Below are positions 35,225 to 42,889 of a stretch of DNA of 64,000 nt, one piece after another; within the stretch, counting starts at the first letter, position 1, and every line of letters starts with the position of its first letter. Both the position numbers and the translations under genes were made by a program. Under the pieces are notes generated by a model. The model was not told the DNA's origin and ran no database searches. It saw only the letters and a list, made by a program, of their open reading frames with translations. The stretch spans positions 1,334,306-1,398,305 of the forward strand of contig NZ_CP085041.1 in NCBI RefSeq assembly GCF_022026155.1, written 5' to 3'. This DNA comes from Dissulfurimicrobium hydrothermale (GTDB taxonomy: Bacteria > Desulfobacterota > Dissulfuribacteria > Dissulfuribacterales > Sh68).

Positions 35225-35300
35225 GGGGATGTAGCTCAGTTGGGAGAGCGCCACGTTCGCAACGTGGAAGTCAGGGGTTCGAATCCCCTCATCTCCACCA
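35225..35300 (+). tRNA. tRNA-Ala (anticodon CGC)
   Basis: Full cloverleaf: acceptor GGGGATG/CATCTCC, D-stem GCTC/GAGC, anticodon stem CCACG/CGTGG around loop TTCGCAA (anticodon CGC), T-stem AGGGG/CCCCT with TTCGAAT, then A-CCA. The acceptor has the G3-U70 wobble pair that defines alanine identity. CCA is encoded. Confidence 0.97.
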
Positions 35301-35516
35301 TATTTTATCGATTCTTATCAAAAAATCATATCTCGACCAAATGGAACTGAGCGGCAGGACGGTCGATTTGAACGGCGCGTTTCATAAATGCGGTCATCGC
35401 TGCGAGTCATACAGAGATCGGCTGATGCCAGCAAACCTGCCAATACCCTCCTGAGATGTCGGAGAGTGGTATGTTAAAATAGATAATTTTGAGACATACC
35501 TCGATCTGGTGCGGAT
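35301..35516. other. Intergenic, no supported gene
   Basis: 216 bp between tRNA-Ala and the end of the radical SAM gene. It contains a 37-codon open frame at 35341-35454 with no ribosome-binding site and no recognisable similarity. No terminator hairpin with a U-tract was seen. Confidence 0.4.
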
Positions 35517-36413
35517 TCAGATGAGGCGGCCCTCCAGGCGCTGGAGACCGGCGGATCCGGCGGCCCTGAGGGCCTGGTTGTACTCATGGTCTGTTATGCG
35601 TCTGTTCATGGGCGGAGGCAGGTGGCCTGGGCCGCATGGCCTGTACTGGTCCATGATGTTCATGTATGTATTTGAAGAAATTTCTTGCGCGATAAACTCT
35701 ACAATCTCCATTGTGTCGGAAAGACCGCCTGGAAGGACGAGGTGCCGTACTAAAAGCCCCTTTTTTGCAGTGCCATTTTTATCAAACACCAGGTCACCCA
35801 CCTGCCTATGCATCTCTTTGATGGCCTCCTTGGTTATCTTCGGATAGTCCTTGCACTGGCTGAATCGATTTGCGGCTAATCTATTCCAATACTTGAAGTC
35901 AGGCATATAAATATCCACTATACCGTCTAAAAGCCTCAGTACATTTACATTTTCATAGCCGCTCGTATTATAGATAATCGGCAGATCAAGGTCAGTTTCC
36001 TTTGAAATCATCTGCAATGCCTCGACCCAAAAGGGCAGTACGTGGGTTGGGGTGACGAGGTTTATGTTTTCGCATCCAGAGGCTTTGAGGGTCATGATGA
36101 TCAAGGCGATATCGTCTGGATTAACAGGATCTCCCTGGCCCAACCAGCTGATCTCGTAGTTTTGGCAGTAAATACATCGGAGATTGCACCAGGAAAAAAA
36201 TATGGTACCAGAACCACCTTTTCCAACAAGGCAACGCTCTTCACCGAAATGCGGCCCATAGCCGGCAACGACGGCCTTGTTGCCTGTCTTGCAAAACCCT
36301 GTTTCACCCTTCAGGCGGTTTACTCTGCACTGTCTGGGACAGAGGGTGCAGGATTCAAGTAAGGACTTCAGCTCCTTGACCCTTTCCGATAAATCGTCAG
36401 AAGAGAGCCTCAT
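35517..36413 (-). CDS. Radical SAM protein, PflX-like (COG1313)
   Basis: About 298 residues. An N-terminal Cys-rich region (ESCTLCPRQCRVNR, GFCKTG) precedes the radical SAM motif WCNLRCIYCQN (C-x3-C-x2-C). This is the uncharacterised PflX branch related to pyruvate-formate-lyase activase, often called an Fe-S protein of unknown substrate. The C-terminus keeps RHLVLPGGLSDT and MDQYRPCG. I chose the ATG at 36413; the frame continues to a TTG at 36446 without a better ribosome-binding site. It is divergent from the subtilase gene. Confidence 0.87.
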   Translation of the reverse strand: MRLSSDDLSERVKELKSLLESCTLCPRQCRVNRLKGETGFCKTGNKAVVAGYGPHFGEERCLVGKGGSGTIFFSWCNLRCIYCQNYEISWLGQGDPVNPDDIALIIMTLKASGCENINLVTPTHVLPFWVEALQMISKETDLDLPIIYNTSGYENVNVLRLLDGIVDIYMPDFKYWNRLAANRFSQCKDYPKITKEAIKEMHRQVGDLVFDKNGTAKKGLLVRHLVLPGGLSDTMEIVEFIAQEISSNTYMNIMDQYRPCGPGHLPPPMNRRITDHEYNQALRAAGSAGLQRLEGRLI

Positions 36414-36566
36414 ATCTTTCTCAAAAGTCCTGCCGACAGGATTCAAAATTTATTCAAATATTGACGCGCAAGGCGTAAAGGTTATAAAACCAAATATACA
36501 ACCTCATTTGGATGAGGTAAATATAATCCTTTATAAATATACCGGAGAGCAAAGAGGTATTCCGTC

Positions 36567-38138
36567 GTGAATTATTATCAAATTCGTTTATTTTTATCTC
36601 TTCTCCTGATCTTTTTCTGCACAGGGACTGCCCTTGCAAATGACGGTGTCAGCCCGAAGATCGACCCCTTCCTGCAGAATGAGCTGAACAACAGGACCGC
36701 ATCAGAGTCCATTGAGGTCATACTGGTACTGGACAGGGACCCTTTGGCCCAGATGCCCGAAGACCTTGTAAGGGAAATGAAAGATCGGATAGAAGGGCTC
36801 GGGGGCAGCGTCAGTAACTATGCATTCAATAATATCAAGGCAACAGTACCTGTTGACAAGATCTCAGAGATCGCAAAATGGCCTGAGATAAAGGTCATAA
36901 AACTGCCCACAAGGCCCCATGTAAGCAGCATGTCAGAGGGGGTGGGCGTGATAGGGGCCGATCGCTGGCAAAACAGCGGCCTTCTGGGACAAGGGGTCAA
37001 GGTGGGGATTATTGATGCGGGCTTCAAAGGCTGGGAAAGCGCCGGTCTTACCCGGTATTATCCATTAAAGGTATTTGGCGGGGATGAGAACTCCGACACT
37101 CATGGCGCCGAATGCGCGGCCTTGGTCCATGATGTCGCACCTGGCGCCATGCTGTACCTGGCCAACATAGGAAACGTAGACACAGACCTGTATAACGCCT
37201 ATAGCTGGCTGAAATCCCAGGGCGTGGAGGTGATAAGCTTTTCCATGGGAATTGATTGGTGGTGGCTGCTTTCCGGACAGATAGATCAACAGACCGTGGA
37301 TCAATTACATTCTATCGTTGAGCAGGCGCATAACGATGGTATTACATGGGTTAATGCTGCTGGCAACGAGGCCCAACAGGTATGGCTGGGGCAGGCAAAT
37401 CTTGATCAATACAACTATGTAAACTTTACAAGCGGCTGGGAAGTAAACCCGTTTATCTTATCTAAACATAGTGATTCAAGCCCATCCAGCGGCCAGGCCC
37501 TTGTGCGGCTTATATGGTTTAATCCCAGCGCCAACTATGACCTGAATATCTACAGATGGAATGGACAAAATTGGGATATAGTGGCGCATTCCGTTTCTGT
37601 CGGCACAGGATTAAAACTGTGTCAGTTCCAGGGGAACAGATATGATATATATGCCGCAGCGATAAAAGGCGGTTGGGGAAGCTCAAGCCAGGATTGGGTA
37701 GGTCTGATCCTGGATTCACTGGATGACCTGCAGCCATCGTTTGATCCATCGTTTGGTGGTGTTTACACCCGCACCTATTCGATCGATTATCCTGCAGACG
37801 ACCCGGCCGTCTTGACCGTGGGCGCAGTCCCTTATAACAATCCGTATCAAACAGAGGAATTCAGCTCATGCGGACCCACACTTTCTGGTGGGGCCAAGCC
37901 GGATATAGTCGCACCGGATTGTGTCACCACCTGGTTCGGCGGAAATTTTTGCGGGACATCCGCCGCAGCCCCTTATGCCGCGGGTGCTGTTGCGCTCCTG
38001 AAGCAGGCCCATCCTGAATGGGGGCCCGATCAGATCAAGTCCATGCTCAAGGCAACGGCCTATGACATAGCCCCTGCCGGTTGGGATTATTGTTCAGGGG
38101 CCGGGCTTATGCAGCTCGGAGGGCTGCTGGGGCGTTGA
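36567..38138 (+). CDS. Secreted S8-family serine protease (subtilase)
   Basis: 523 residues starting at a GTG with AGAGG 9 nt upstream. A signal peptide (LFLSLLLIFFCTGTALA) and a propeptide-like region of about 100 residues precede the catalytic domain: Asp in VGIIDAGF, His in DTHGAECA, oxyanion Asn in VNAAGNE and Ser in CGTSAAAPYAAG. An insertion of about 130 residues with WNPS-like beta strands lies between the Asn and Ser blocks, as in some extracellular subtilases. Substrate and regulation are unknown. Confidence 0.92.
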   Translation: MNYYQIRLFLSLLLIFFCTGTALANDGVSPKIDPFLQNELNNRTASESIEVILVLDRDPLAQMPEDLVREMKDRIEGLGGSVSNYAFNNIKATVPVDKISEIAKWPEIKVIKLPTRPHVSSMSEGVGVIGADRWQNSGLLGQGVKVGIIDAGFKGWESAGLTRYYPLKVFGGDENSDTHGAECAALVHDVAPGAMLYLANIGNVDTDLYNAYSWLKSQGVEVISFSMGIDWWWLLSGQIDQQTVDQLHSIVEQAHNDGITWVNAAGNEAQQVWLGQANLDQYNYVNFTSGWEVNPFILSKHSDSSPSSGQALVRLIWFNPSANYDLNIYRWNGQNWDIVAHSVSVGTGLKLCQFQGNRYDIYAAAIKGGWGSSSQDWVGLILDSLDDLQPSFDPSFGGVYTRTYSIDYPADDPAVLTVGAVPYNNPYQTEEFSSCGPTLSGGAKPDIVAPDCVTTWFGGNFCGTSAAAPYAAGAVALLKQAHPEWGPDQIKSMLKATAYDIAPAGWDYCSGAGLMQLGGLLGR

Positions 38139-38166
38139 GGGCCTGCCCTCAAACCCTTGTCTCGCC

Positions 38167-38195
38167 TTGACATTGGAGCACCTGATCCATATACT
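38167..38195 (+). promoter_or_regulatory. Strong sigma-70-like promoter for the putative selenoprotein gene
   Basis: TTGACA (38167-38172), 17-bp spacer, TATACT (38190-38195). The -35 box is consensus and the -10 box differs at one position. It lies in the 86-bp gap after the subtilase gene, 30 nt before the ATG at 38225, so the gene has its own transcription start. Confidence 0.7.
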
Positions 38196-38224
38196 TGTTT
38201 AAAAAATAAGGAGGTCCGACCGGC

Positions 38225-38794
38225 ATGTCTACGACGTTGAAGTGGGAAACCACGATGGAAGAGGCGCTGAAGCTTGCAAAGATGCACGATAGGCCGATTC
38301 TGTTGGATTTTTTTAATCCAGGCTGAATTGGCTGTCAACAGATGGATGCGGTTACGTATCCTGATGCAAAGGTCAGTGGATTTTTAATGGAAAATATGAT
38401 TCCGTTGAGGATTCTTTTTGATACAGTACCTTTGTCTATGGACTTTAATATCAAATGGACTCCCACCTTAATAACCCTTGATGCCGCCGGGAAAGAACAC
38501 CACAGGATAGTCGGATTTGTCGGACCGGATGAATTCATTCCATCGATGCTCCTCGGGATAGGCAAGACATATCTAGAGACGGACAGATTTGACAAGGCAA
38601 TAGCAAGTTTTGAAAAGGTGATAACCGAACATCCCAATTCACCTTCAGTGCCTGAGGCTGTTTATATGGCAGGGGTTGCCCGTTTTAAGGGTACTCATAA
38701 TCCGAGGCCGTTGAAGGAGGCTTACGAGATGTTGAACGTCCGTTTTCCTGGAAGCGAATGGACGAAACGGGCTTATCCATACAGATTGCTTTAA
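38225..38794 (+). CDS. Putative selenoprotein: thioredoxin-fold/TPR protein with UxxC motif (in-frame TGA)
   Basis: Read through one TGA (38324-38326) the frame gives 189 residues. The start ATG has AAGGAGG 10 nt upstream and a good promoter. Residues 25-41 read ILLDFFNPG-U-IGCQQMD, so the TGA is residue 34, where the first cysteine of a thioredoxin CxxC should be, and Cys37 is the second. Downstream the same frame keeps WTPTLITLDAAGKEHHR (cis-Pro strand of the fold), then a TPR-like helical region and the end WTKRAYPYRLL. Cys homologues of this architecture are known in Desulfobacterota as far as I recall. A SECIS-like hairpin follows the TGA. Without selenocysteine insertion the gene would be a pseudogene; its strong start signals and intact downstream frame argue against that. 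It is probably a cytoplasmic thiol/selenol oxidoreductase, since no signal peptide is seen. Confidence 0.85.
38344..38361 (+). promoter_or_regulatory. Candidate bacterial SECIS hairpin
   Basis: GGATGCG (38344-38350), loop GTTA (38351-38354) and CGTATCC (38355-38361) form a 7-bp stem with one G-U pair. The loop starts with G and lies 24 nt after the TGA. Both agree with published bacterial SECIS rules (G among the first two loop bases, loop about 16-37 nt from the UGA). It would bind SelB. Confidence 0.65.
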
Positions 38795-38820
38795 CAATAT
38801 TCTGTCTGATGGATAGGGCG

Positions 38821-39330
38821 ATGTCGAACCCTGTGCTGGATGCCATTTATTCGAGGCGGAGCATCAGACAATTTACAGATGAGCCGGTCGATCGTGAGGC
38901 GATATTGGAAATAATAAGGGCTGGCACATGGGCGCCCTCTGGGCTTAATAATCAGCCATGGAGATTCGCCATTGTAACGGATCGCAGCCTTAAGTCAAAA
39001 TTCGAAGGGCTTACGCGTTATGCAAAGGTTATAGCATCTGCAAAGGTGCTCATCGCTGTTTTTGTTGACAAGGCCGCTATGTATAGCGATGTAAAAGATT
39101 ACCAGGCAATAGGTGCCTGTCTTCAAAATATGTTGCTCGCCGCCCACAGTCTGGGACTCGGCGCCGTATGGCTCGGCGAAATCCTTAAAAACGCCAACAA
39201 GGCAAGGGCGCTTCTCGAGCTTCCTGGCAACCTCGAGCTTATGGCCGTTGTGGCCGTCGGGTACCCTTTGAGACGCAACCAGAGTTCCGAAAGAATGGGG
39301 ATAGACCAGGTAATAGTATTCGACCGCTGA
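38821..39330 (+). CDS. Nitroreductase-family flavoprotein
   Basis: About 169 residues. RRSIRQFTDEPVDREAI and APSGLNNQPWRF form the FMN-binding N-terminal part; GLGAVWLGE and AVVAVGYPLRR complete the fold. Such FMN enzymes reduce nitro compounds, quinones or flavins with NAD(P)H. It follows the putative selenoprotein by 26 bp and may be co-transcribed. The start is either ATG 38821 or ATG 38809; upstream in-frame starts overlap the previous gene. Confidence 0.88.
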   Translation: MSNPVLDAIYSRRSIRQFTDEPVDREAILEIIRAGTWAPSGLNNQPWRFAIVTDRSLKSKFEGLTRYAKVIASAKVLIAVFVDKAAMYSDVKDYQAIGACLQNMLLAAHSLGLGAVWLGEILKNANKARALLELPGNLELMAVVAVGYPLRRNQSSERMGIDQVIVFDR

Positions 39331-39356
39331 TCCAGCATGATTCAAAAATTATTGCA

Positions 39357-40616
39357 TTGACCGATCGACTTGAAATATCATACGTGCCTTCATACAGACC
39401 CCTTGAGGGCAAAAATATCCTCCTGGGCATAACTGGCGGGATTGCGGCATACAAGGCAGGGGATTATGCAAGGCGTCTGATGGAGCTCGGGGCGAGGATC
39501 CTGCCGGTCATGACGGCGAATGCCGCTAGGTTTATAACCCCACTTACCATCTCCGCCCTTACCGGCGAAATGGTCCATTCGGACTTGTTTGACCTCGAAC
39601 GGTCCGGTCCAATCAGGCATATCAGTCTTGCGCGAGAGGCGGATGTCTTTATGGTGCTGCCAGCGACTGCAGACATCCTTGCAAAGGCCTCGTCAGGGCT
39701 GGCTGATGACCTCCTTTCAACCCTTATCCTTTCCTTCAAAGGACCTGTGCTCTTCTTCCCGTCCATGAACCCTGCAATGTATGAAAATCCAATAACTAAA
39801 CGCAACCTGGAGTCTCTTCGCGCAGCTGGACATATCGTTGTCGAACCTGAAGTCGGTAAGACGGCATGTGGTGAGGAGGGAAGGGGGAGGCTTCCGGGTT
39901 GGTCTGTTGTAAAAGAGGTTGTCATGAAGGCGTTGACGCCGCAAAGCCTCAAGGGGCGGACCGTCCTTGTCACGGCAGGCCCTACAAGGGAGCCGATAGA
40001 TCCTGTACGCTATATTTCAAACAGGTCTTCAGGCCGCATGGGTTTTGATATGGCAAGGGTGGCATACAGACGCGGGGCACGGGTTGTCTTGATACACGGG
40101 CCTGTTTGCATATCTGCACCGTACGGGATCGAGTCTTATCCTGTAGAGACCGCGCAGGAGATGTCGGTTGCAGTCGTAAATTTTTCGGGTAACGTCGATA
40201 TTGTAGTCATGGCTGCCGCCGTGGCCGACTATACGCCTATTGAAAAGGCCGATCGGAAGCTCAAAAAGGTTGCTGAAAACATAAATATCAACCTGAAAAA
40301 GACAACGGATATCCTCATGGAATTGATAAAAAACAAGAGGCATAATCAGATTGTTGTAGGTTTTTGCGCCGAGACGCATGACCTTGAGAAAGAAGCTGTC
40401 CAGAAGATGCTTCGCAAACAGCCTGACCTCCTTGTTGCAAATGACGTATCGAGAAAAGATTCGGGTTTTGACGCCGCGACAAACAAGGTCTTGATTGTTT
40501 CAAGGGATCTGAAGGTCGAGGATATCCCCCTTCTTGACAAGGAGGCTGTAGCGGAAAAGATATGGGATAAGATAGAGGGCATAGCGTTACCTGCTTTATC
40601 TGATGCACCGTCTTGA
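39357..40616 (+). CDS. coaBC: Bifunctional phosphopantothenoylcysteine decarboxylase/phosphopantothenate-cysteine ligase
   Basis: Two consecutive steps of CoA synthesis. The CoaC half has GITGGIAAYKAGDYARRL (FMN-binding), PATADILAKASSGLADDLL and PSMNPAMYENP (substrate-binding PxMNxxMW-like) with a C-G-E loop EVGKTACGEEG. The CoaB half begins near GRTVLVTAGPTREPIDPVRYISNRSSGRMG and includes AAAVADYTP and a KKTTDILMEL lysine motif. 419 residues from a TTG start; a GTG at 39384 is another possibility. Confidence 0.95.
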   Translation: MTDRLEISYVPSYRPLEGKNILLGITGGIAAYKAGDYARRLMELGARILPVMTANAARFITPLTISALTGEMVHSDLFDLERSGPIRHISLAREADVFMVLPATADILAKASSGLADDLLSTLILSFKGPVLFFPSMNPAMYENPITKRNLESLRAAGHIVVEPEVGKTACGEEGRGRLPGWSVVKEVVMKALTPQSLKGRTVLVTAGPTREPIDPVRYISNRSSGRMGFDMARVAYRRGARVVLIHGPVCISAPYGIESYPVETAQEMSVAVVNFSGNVDIVVMAAAVADYTPIEKADRKLKKVAENININLKKTTDILMELIKNKRHNQIVVGFCAETHDLEKEAVQKMLRKQPDLLVANDVSRKDSGFDAATNKVLIVSRDLKVEDIPLLDKEAVAEKIWDKIEGIALPALSDAPS

Positions 40617-40640
40617 CAAAATACGATCTCAAGTTAGATT
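40613..40640 (+). promoter_or_regulatory. Candidate promoter for tRNA-Met
   Basis: TTGACA (40613-40618) overlaps the coaBC stop codon; a 16-bp spacer leads to TAGATT (40635-40640). The tRNA begins 35 nt further on. Confidence 0.5.
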
Positions 40641-40655
40641 ATCTCGATTCGAGAT
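40641..40655. promoter_or_regulatory. 15-bp palindrome at the tRNA-Met promoter start site
   Basis: ATCTCGA-T-TCGAGAT is a perfect 7-bp inverted repeat around one base, starting directly after the -10 box. It could be an operator or a structure in the tRNA leader. No regulator is assigned. Confidence 0.35.
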
Positions 40656-40675
40656 TTATTGCTATTTTATCAAAT

Positions 40676-40749
40676 GGGCCTATAGCTCAGTTTGGTAGAG
40701 CCACCGGCTCATAACCGGTTGGTCCCAGGTTCGAATCCTGGTGGGCCCA
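40676..40749 (+). tRNA. tRNA-Met (anticodon CAT)
   Basis: Cloverleaf: acceptor GGGCCTA/TGGGCCC, D-stem GCTC/GAGC, anticodon stem ACCGG/CCGGT around CTCATAA (CAT), T-stem CCAGG/CCTGG with TTCGAAT, discriminator A. CCA is not encoded. It is an elongator type rather than initiator, because the first pair G1-C72 is formed and the anticodon stem lacks three G-C pairs in initiator order. tRNA-Ile2, with lysidine at C34, cannot be fully excluded. Confidence 0.93.
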
Positions 40750-40768
40750 ATCAAAAAATAAATATAGA

Positions 40769-41590
40769 GTGGACTTATCACCTTCTGCCCGTGAAATATG
40801 GCAAGCCCTTTTAGATTGGGCGCCTTCAGAGCTTTCTGAATCCTGGGATAACATCGGAATACAGAGCGGCGATCCTGAGGCAAGGGTCAAACGCATTGTT
40901 GTGGCCCTGGATCCGACCTTCGCCCTTCTTGAAGAGGCGAGATGCAGGGGGGCCCAAATGGTCATAACGCATCACCCCTTGATCTTTGGCCCGCTTCGAT
41001 CCTTAGACCTTTCACAGCAAATACCCCGCCTTTTGGCGGGGTATTTGCGTTCAGGCATAGTTTTGTGTACCGCCCATACAAATTTGGATGCGGCGATAGG
41101 CGGGGTAAGCGATCTTGTAGCCGATTTTTTGGGATTGGTTGGGGCGAGGCCGATTGCATGCCGTCATGTATATGACGACAATGTTACGGGCCTTGGAAGG
41201 ATAGGGAGACTAGAAAAGGCAAGGTCATTGTCTGAGGTTGCCTCCGATGTTTTAAGATTTACATCGGCGCCAGGTTGCTTTATAGTCGGCGATCCAAGGC
41301 GGGTTATAGAAAAAACGGCCATATGTTGCGGTTCAGGTTCAGATCTTTGGCCATTTGTTATTGATTCAGGGGCCGAGCTATTCATAAGCGCCGAGATCAA
41401 GCACCATATTGCGAGAGATGCAGAGGAGCGAGGCATTGCAATAATAGATGCCGGACATTTTTACACCGAACACCCTATTGTATTTGAAATAGTGCGTTTT
41501 TTGAAGCGAAAAGCCGACCAAATGAAATGGGATATCGAATTATTTGTTTTTGAGGGCGAGAGGTCGCCTTTTGTTTATTATCAGCCGTAG
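40769..41590 (+). CDS. Nif3-like dinuclear metal-centre protein
   Basis: 273 residues. Metal ligands of the family are visible: ITHHPLIF (HH), CTAHTNLDAAIGG (H-TNxD) and DAGHFYTEHP (H...E). Nif3/YbgI proteins form hexameric rings with a two-metal site and are related to GTP cyclohydrolase I-like folds; their role is uncertain. The internal PII/CutA-like domain of longer members is reduced here. The start is a GTG 20 bp after the tRNA with no good ribosome-binding site. A perfect inverted repeat lies inside the gene at 41017-41048. Confidence 0.9.
   Translation: MDLSPSAREIWQALLDWAPSELSESWDNIGIQSGDPEARVKRIVVALDPTFALLEEARCRGAQMVITHHPLIFGPLRSLDLSQQIPRLLAGYLRSGIVLCTAHTNLDAAIGGVSDLVADFLGLVGARPIACRHVYDDNVTGLGRIGRLEKARSLSEVASDVLRFTSAPGCFIVGDPRRVIEKTAICCGSGSDLWPFVIDSGAELFISAEIKHHIARDAEERGIAIIDAGHFYTEHPIVFEIVRFLKRKADQMKWDIELFVFEGERSPFVYYQP
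41017..41048. repeat. Perfect 14-bp inverted repeat inside the Nif3-like gene
   Basis: GCAAATACCCCGCC (41017-41030), loop TTTT, GGCGGGGTATTTGC (41035-41048). The hairpin is perfect and GC-rich at its top, like a terminator stem but with no U-tract after it. It encodes part of the conserved IPRLLAGYL segment, so the reading frame is kept through it. Confidence 0.8.
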
Positions 41591-41644
41591 GTATCGAGTA
41601 TATCTCTAAATTTAATATAAATTAAGACTTAAAAGGAGCATGCA

Positions 41645-42367
41645 TTGAGAGCCGAACTTGAACCACTTTTAAAACTTCAAGAAATTGATCTGAAAATAAA
41701 GGACTTGGAAGCCAAAAAGGCTGAGGCACCGAAAAGGCTTGAGGCCTTGAGATGCAATCTGGCTGCAAGGGAGGCTGAGCTGGCACAGCTTACAGCGGAG
41801 CTTTCCGAGATAAAGAAGCGGAAGATCGACATAGAAGATGAATTGGAGATTGAGACGGGACGTCTTAATAAGTCTCAGCAAAAATTGAGCTCTATCAAGA
41901 CCAACCGTGAATATCAGGCGCTTCTCAAGGAGATCGAAGAGATCAAGAAGGCTAACAAGACAAGGGAAGACGAGATAGTAGCCACCATGGAAGAGCTTGA
42001 GAAGATCAATATCAGCATAAAGGAAAAGGAGGCAGAAATCAATGCCATGCAAAAAGAGGTGGAGGTGGAAAATCTCCACCTAAACCAGGTTGAGAACGAA
42101 ATCAATGGACAATTATACACCATGATGGAGCAAAGAGACGCTATAGCAAAAGATGCCAGGCAGGACCTCCTTTCCAGATATAATTTTTTAAGAGATAAAA
42201 GAGGCGGCGTTGTCATTGTGTCTGTTACAGGCGCCGTATGCAACGGTTGTCATATGAACCTACCCCCTCAGCTCTTCAACGAGCTTCTAAGGGATGAAAA
42301 GATCCATTATTGCCCCACTTGCCAGCGTTTGATATATGCAAAAACTAATGATAAAAATGGCGACTAG
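41645..42367 (+). CDS. Coiled-coil protein with C4 zinc ribbon (DUF164/CdsZ-like)
   Basis: 240 residues. A long antiparallel coiled coil rich in Glu/Lys/Leu covers residues about 5-170. A C4 zinc ribbon follows: CNGCHMNLPPQ and YCPTCQRLIY. Relatives include Helicobacter HP0958 and chlamydial CdsZ, linked to flagella or secretion and RNA handling, but the general function is unclear. The start is a TTG; AAGGAG sits 6 nt upstream, and the nearby ATG at 41640 meets a stop at once. It follows the Nif3-like gene by 54 bp and precedes rnpB, an order often seen in this bacterial group. Confidence 0.88.
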   Translation: MRAELEPLLKLQEIDLKIKDLEAKKAEAPKRLEALRCNLAAREAELAQLTAELSEIKKRKIDIEDELEIETGRLNKSQQKLSSIKTNREYQALLKEIEEIKKANKTREDEIVATMEELEKINISIKEKEAEINAMQKEVEVENLHLNQVENEINGQLYTMMEQRDAIAKDARQDLLSRYNFLRDKRGGVVIVSVTGAVCNGCHMNLPPQLFNELLRDEKIHYCPTCQRLIYAKTNDKNGD

Positions 42368-42445
42368 GATCCATTCTGACAATACTTTACCTTTTTCAAA
42401 AAAGGGGCCTTATATATAACTTTTGGACTTATGCTGGGATCGGGC

Positions 42446-42473
42446 TTGAATAAACTGCTTATCGAATTATAAT
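42446..42473 (+). promoter_or_regulatory. Promoter for rnpB
   Basis: TTGAAT (42446-42451), 16-bp spacer, consensus TATAAT (42468-42473). The RNA 5' end at about 42481 is 7-8 nt downstream, as expected. Confidence 0.75.
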
Positions 42474-42480
42474 ATTGATT

Positions 42481-42845
42481 CGATGGAGATGAACGGCGAT
42501 CGCTGGCGTGATACGTCAGAGGAAAGTCCGGGCTCCAAAGGGCAGGGTGGTTCGTAACACGAACCGGGGGTGACCCCAGGGAAAGCGCCACAGAAAATAT
42601 ACCGCCATGCCGTTTGGCGTGGTAAGGGTGAAAAGGCGAGGTAAGAGCTCACCGCTGAAGCGGCGACGCTTCAGGCATGGCAAGCCCCACCCGGAGCAAG
42701 ACCAAATAGGGAGGCGTTCGAGGGTGGCCCGTCCGATGCCTCCGGGTAGGTTGCTTGAGGCGTCGGGCGACCGGCGTCCCAGATGAATGATCGTCGCCCC
42801 GTACTTAATGGGGTTACAGAACCCGGCTTATGAACATCTCCATCG
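42481..42845 (+). ncRNA. rnpB: RNase P RNA, bacterial class A
   Basis: Catalytic RNA that matures tRNA 5' ends. Conserved blocks: GAGGAAAGTCCGGGCTCC near 42519, the CACAGAAA of P3/P4 surroundings near 42590, GGTAAGAGCTCACCG near 42640, AGACCAAATAGGG near 42700, and ACAGAACCCGGCTTA near 42816 that pairs to form P4. The ends form P1: CGATGGAGATG (42481-42491) pairs perfectly with CATCTCCATCG (42835-42845). There is no separate terminator before panB. Confidence 0.97.
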
Positions 42846-42889
42846 ATGTTTTTTCAAGTTTGTCTTCAAGCCTGTCAAAGGAGCGCCAA

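Noticed and set aside
35341-35454. 37-codon open frame after tRNA-Ala
   Set aside because: No ribosome-binding site and no recognisable sequence.
38342-38794. A truncated 150-residue protein, or a pseudogene broken by TGA
   Set aside because: The upstream in-frame part has a near-consensus promoter, AAGGAGG and the conserved start of the same fold; a single TGA at the redox cysteine with a SECIS-like hairpin fits selenocysteine better.
40680-40965. Minus-strand open frames across tRNA-Met and the Nif3-like start
   Set aside because: They are antisense translations of the tRNA, a well-known source of false proteins, and overlap a real gene.
42830-42889. panB start at the ATG inside the RNase P RNA
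   Set aside because: The ATG lies in the P1-adjacent end of rnpB; the ATG at 42890 has a good Shine-Dalgarno sequence and the family length.
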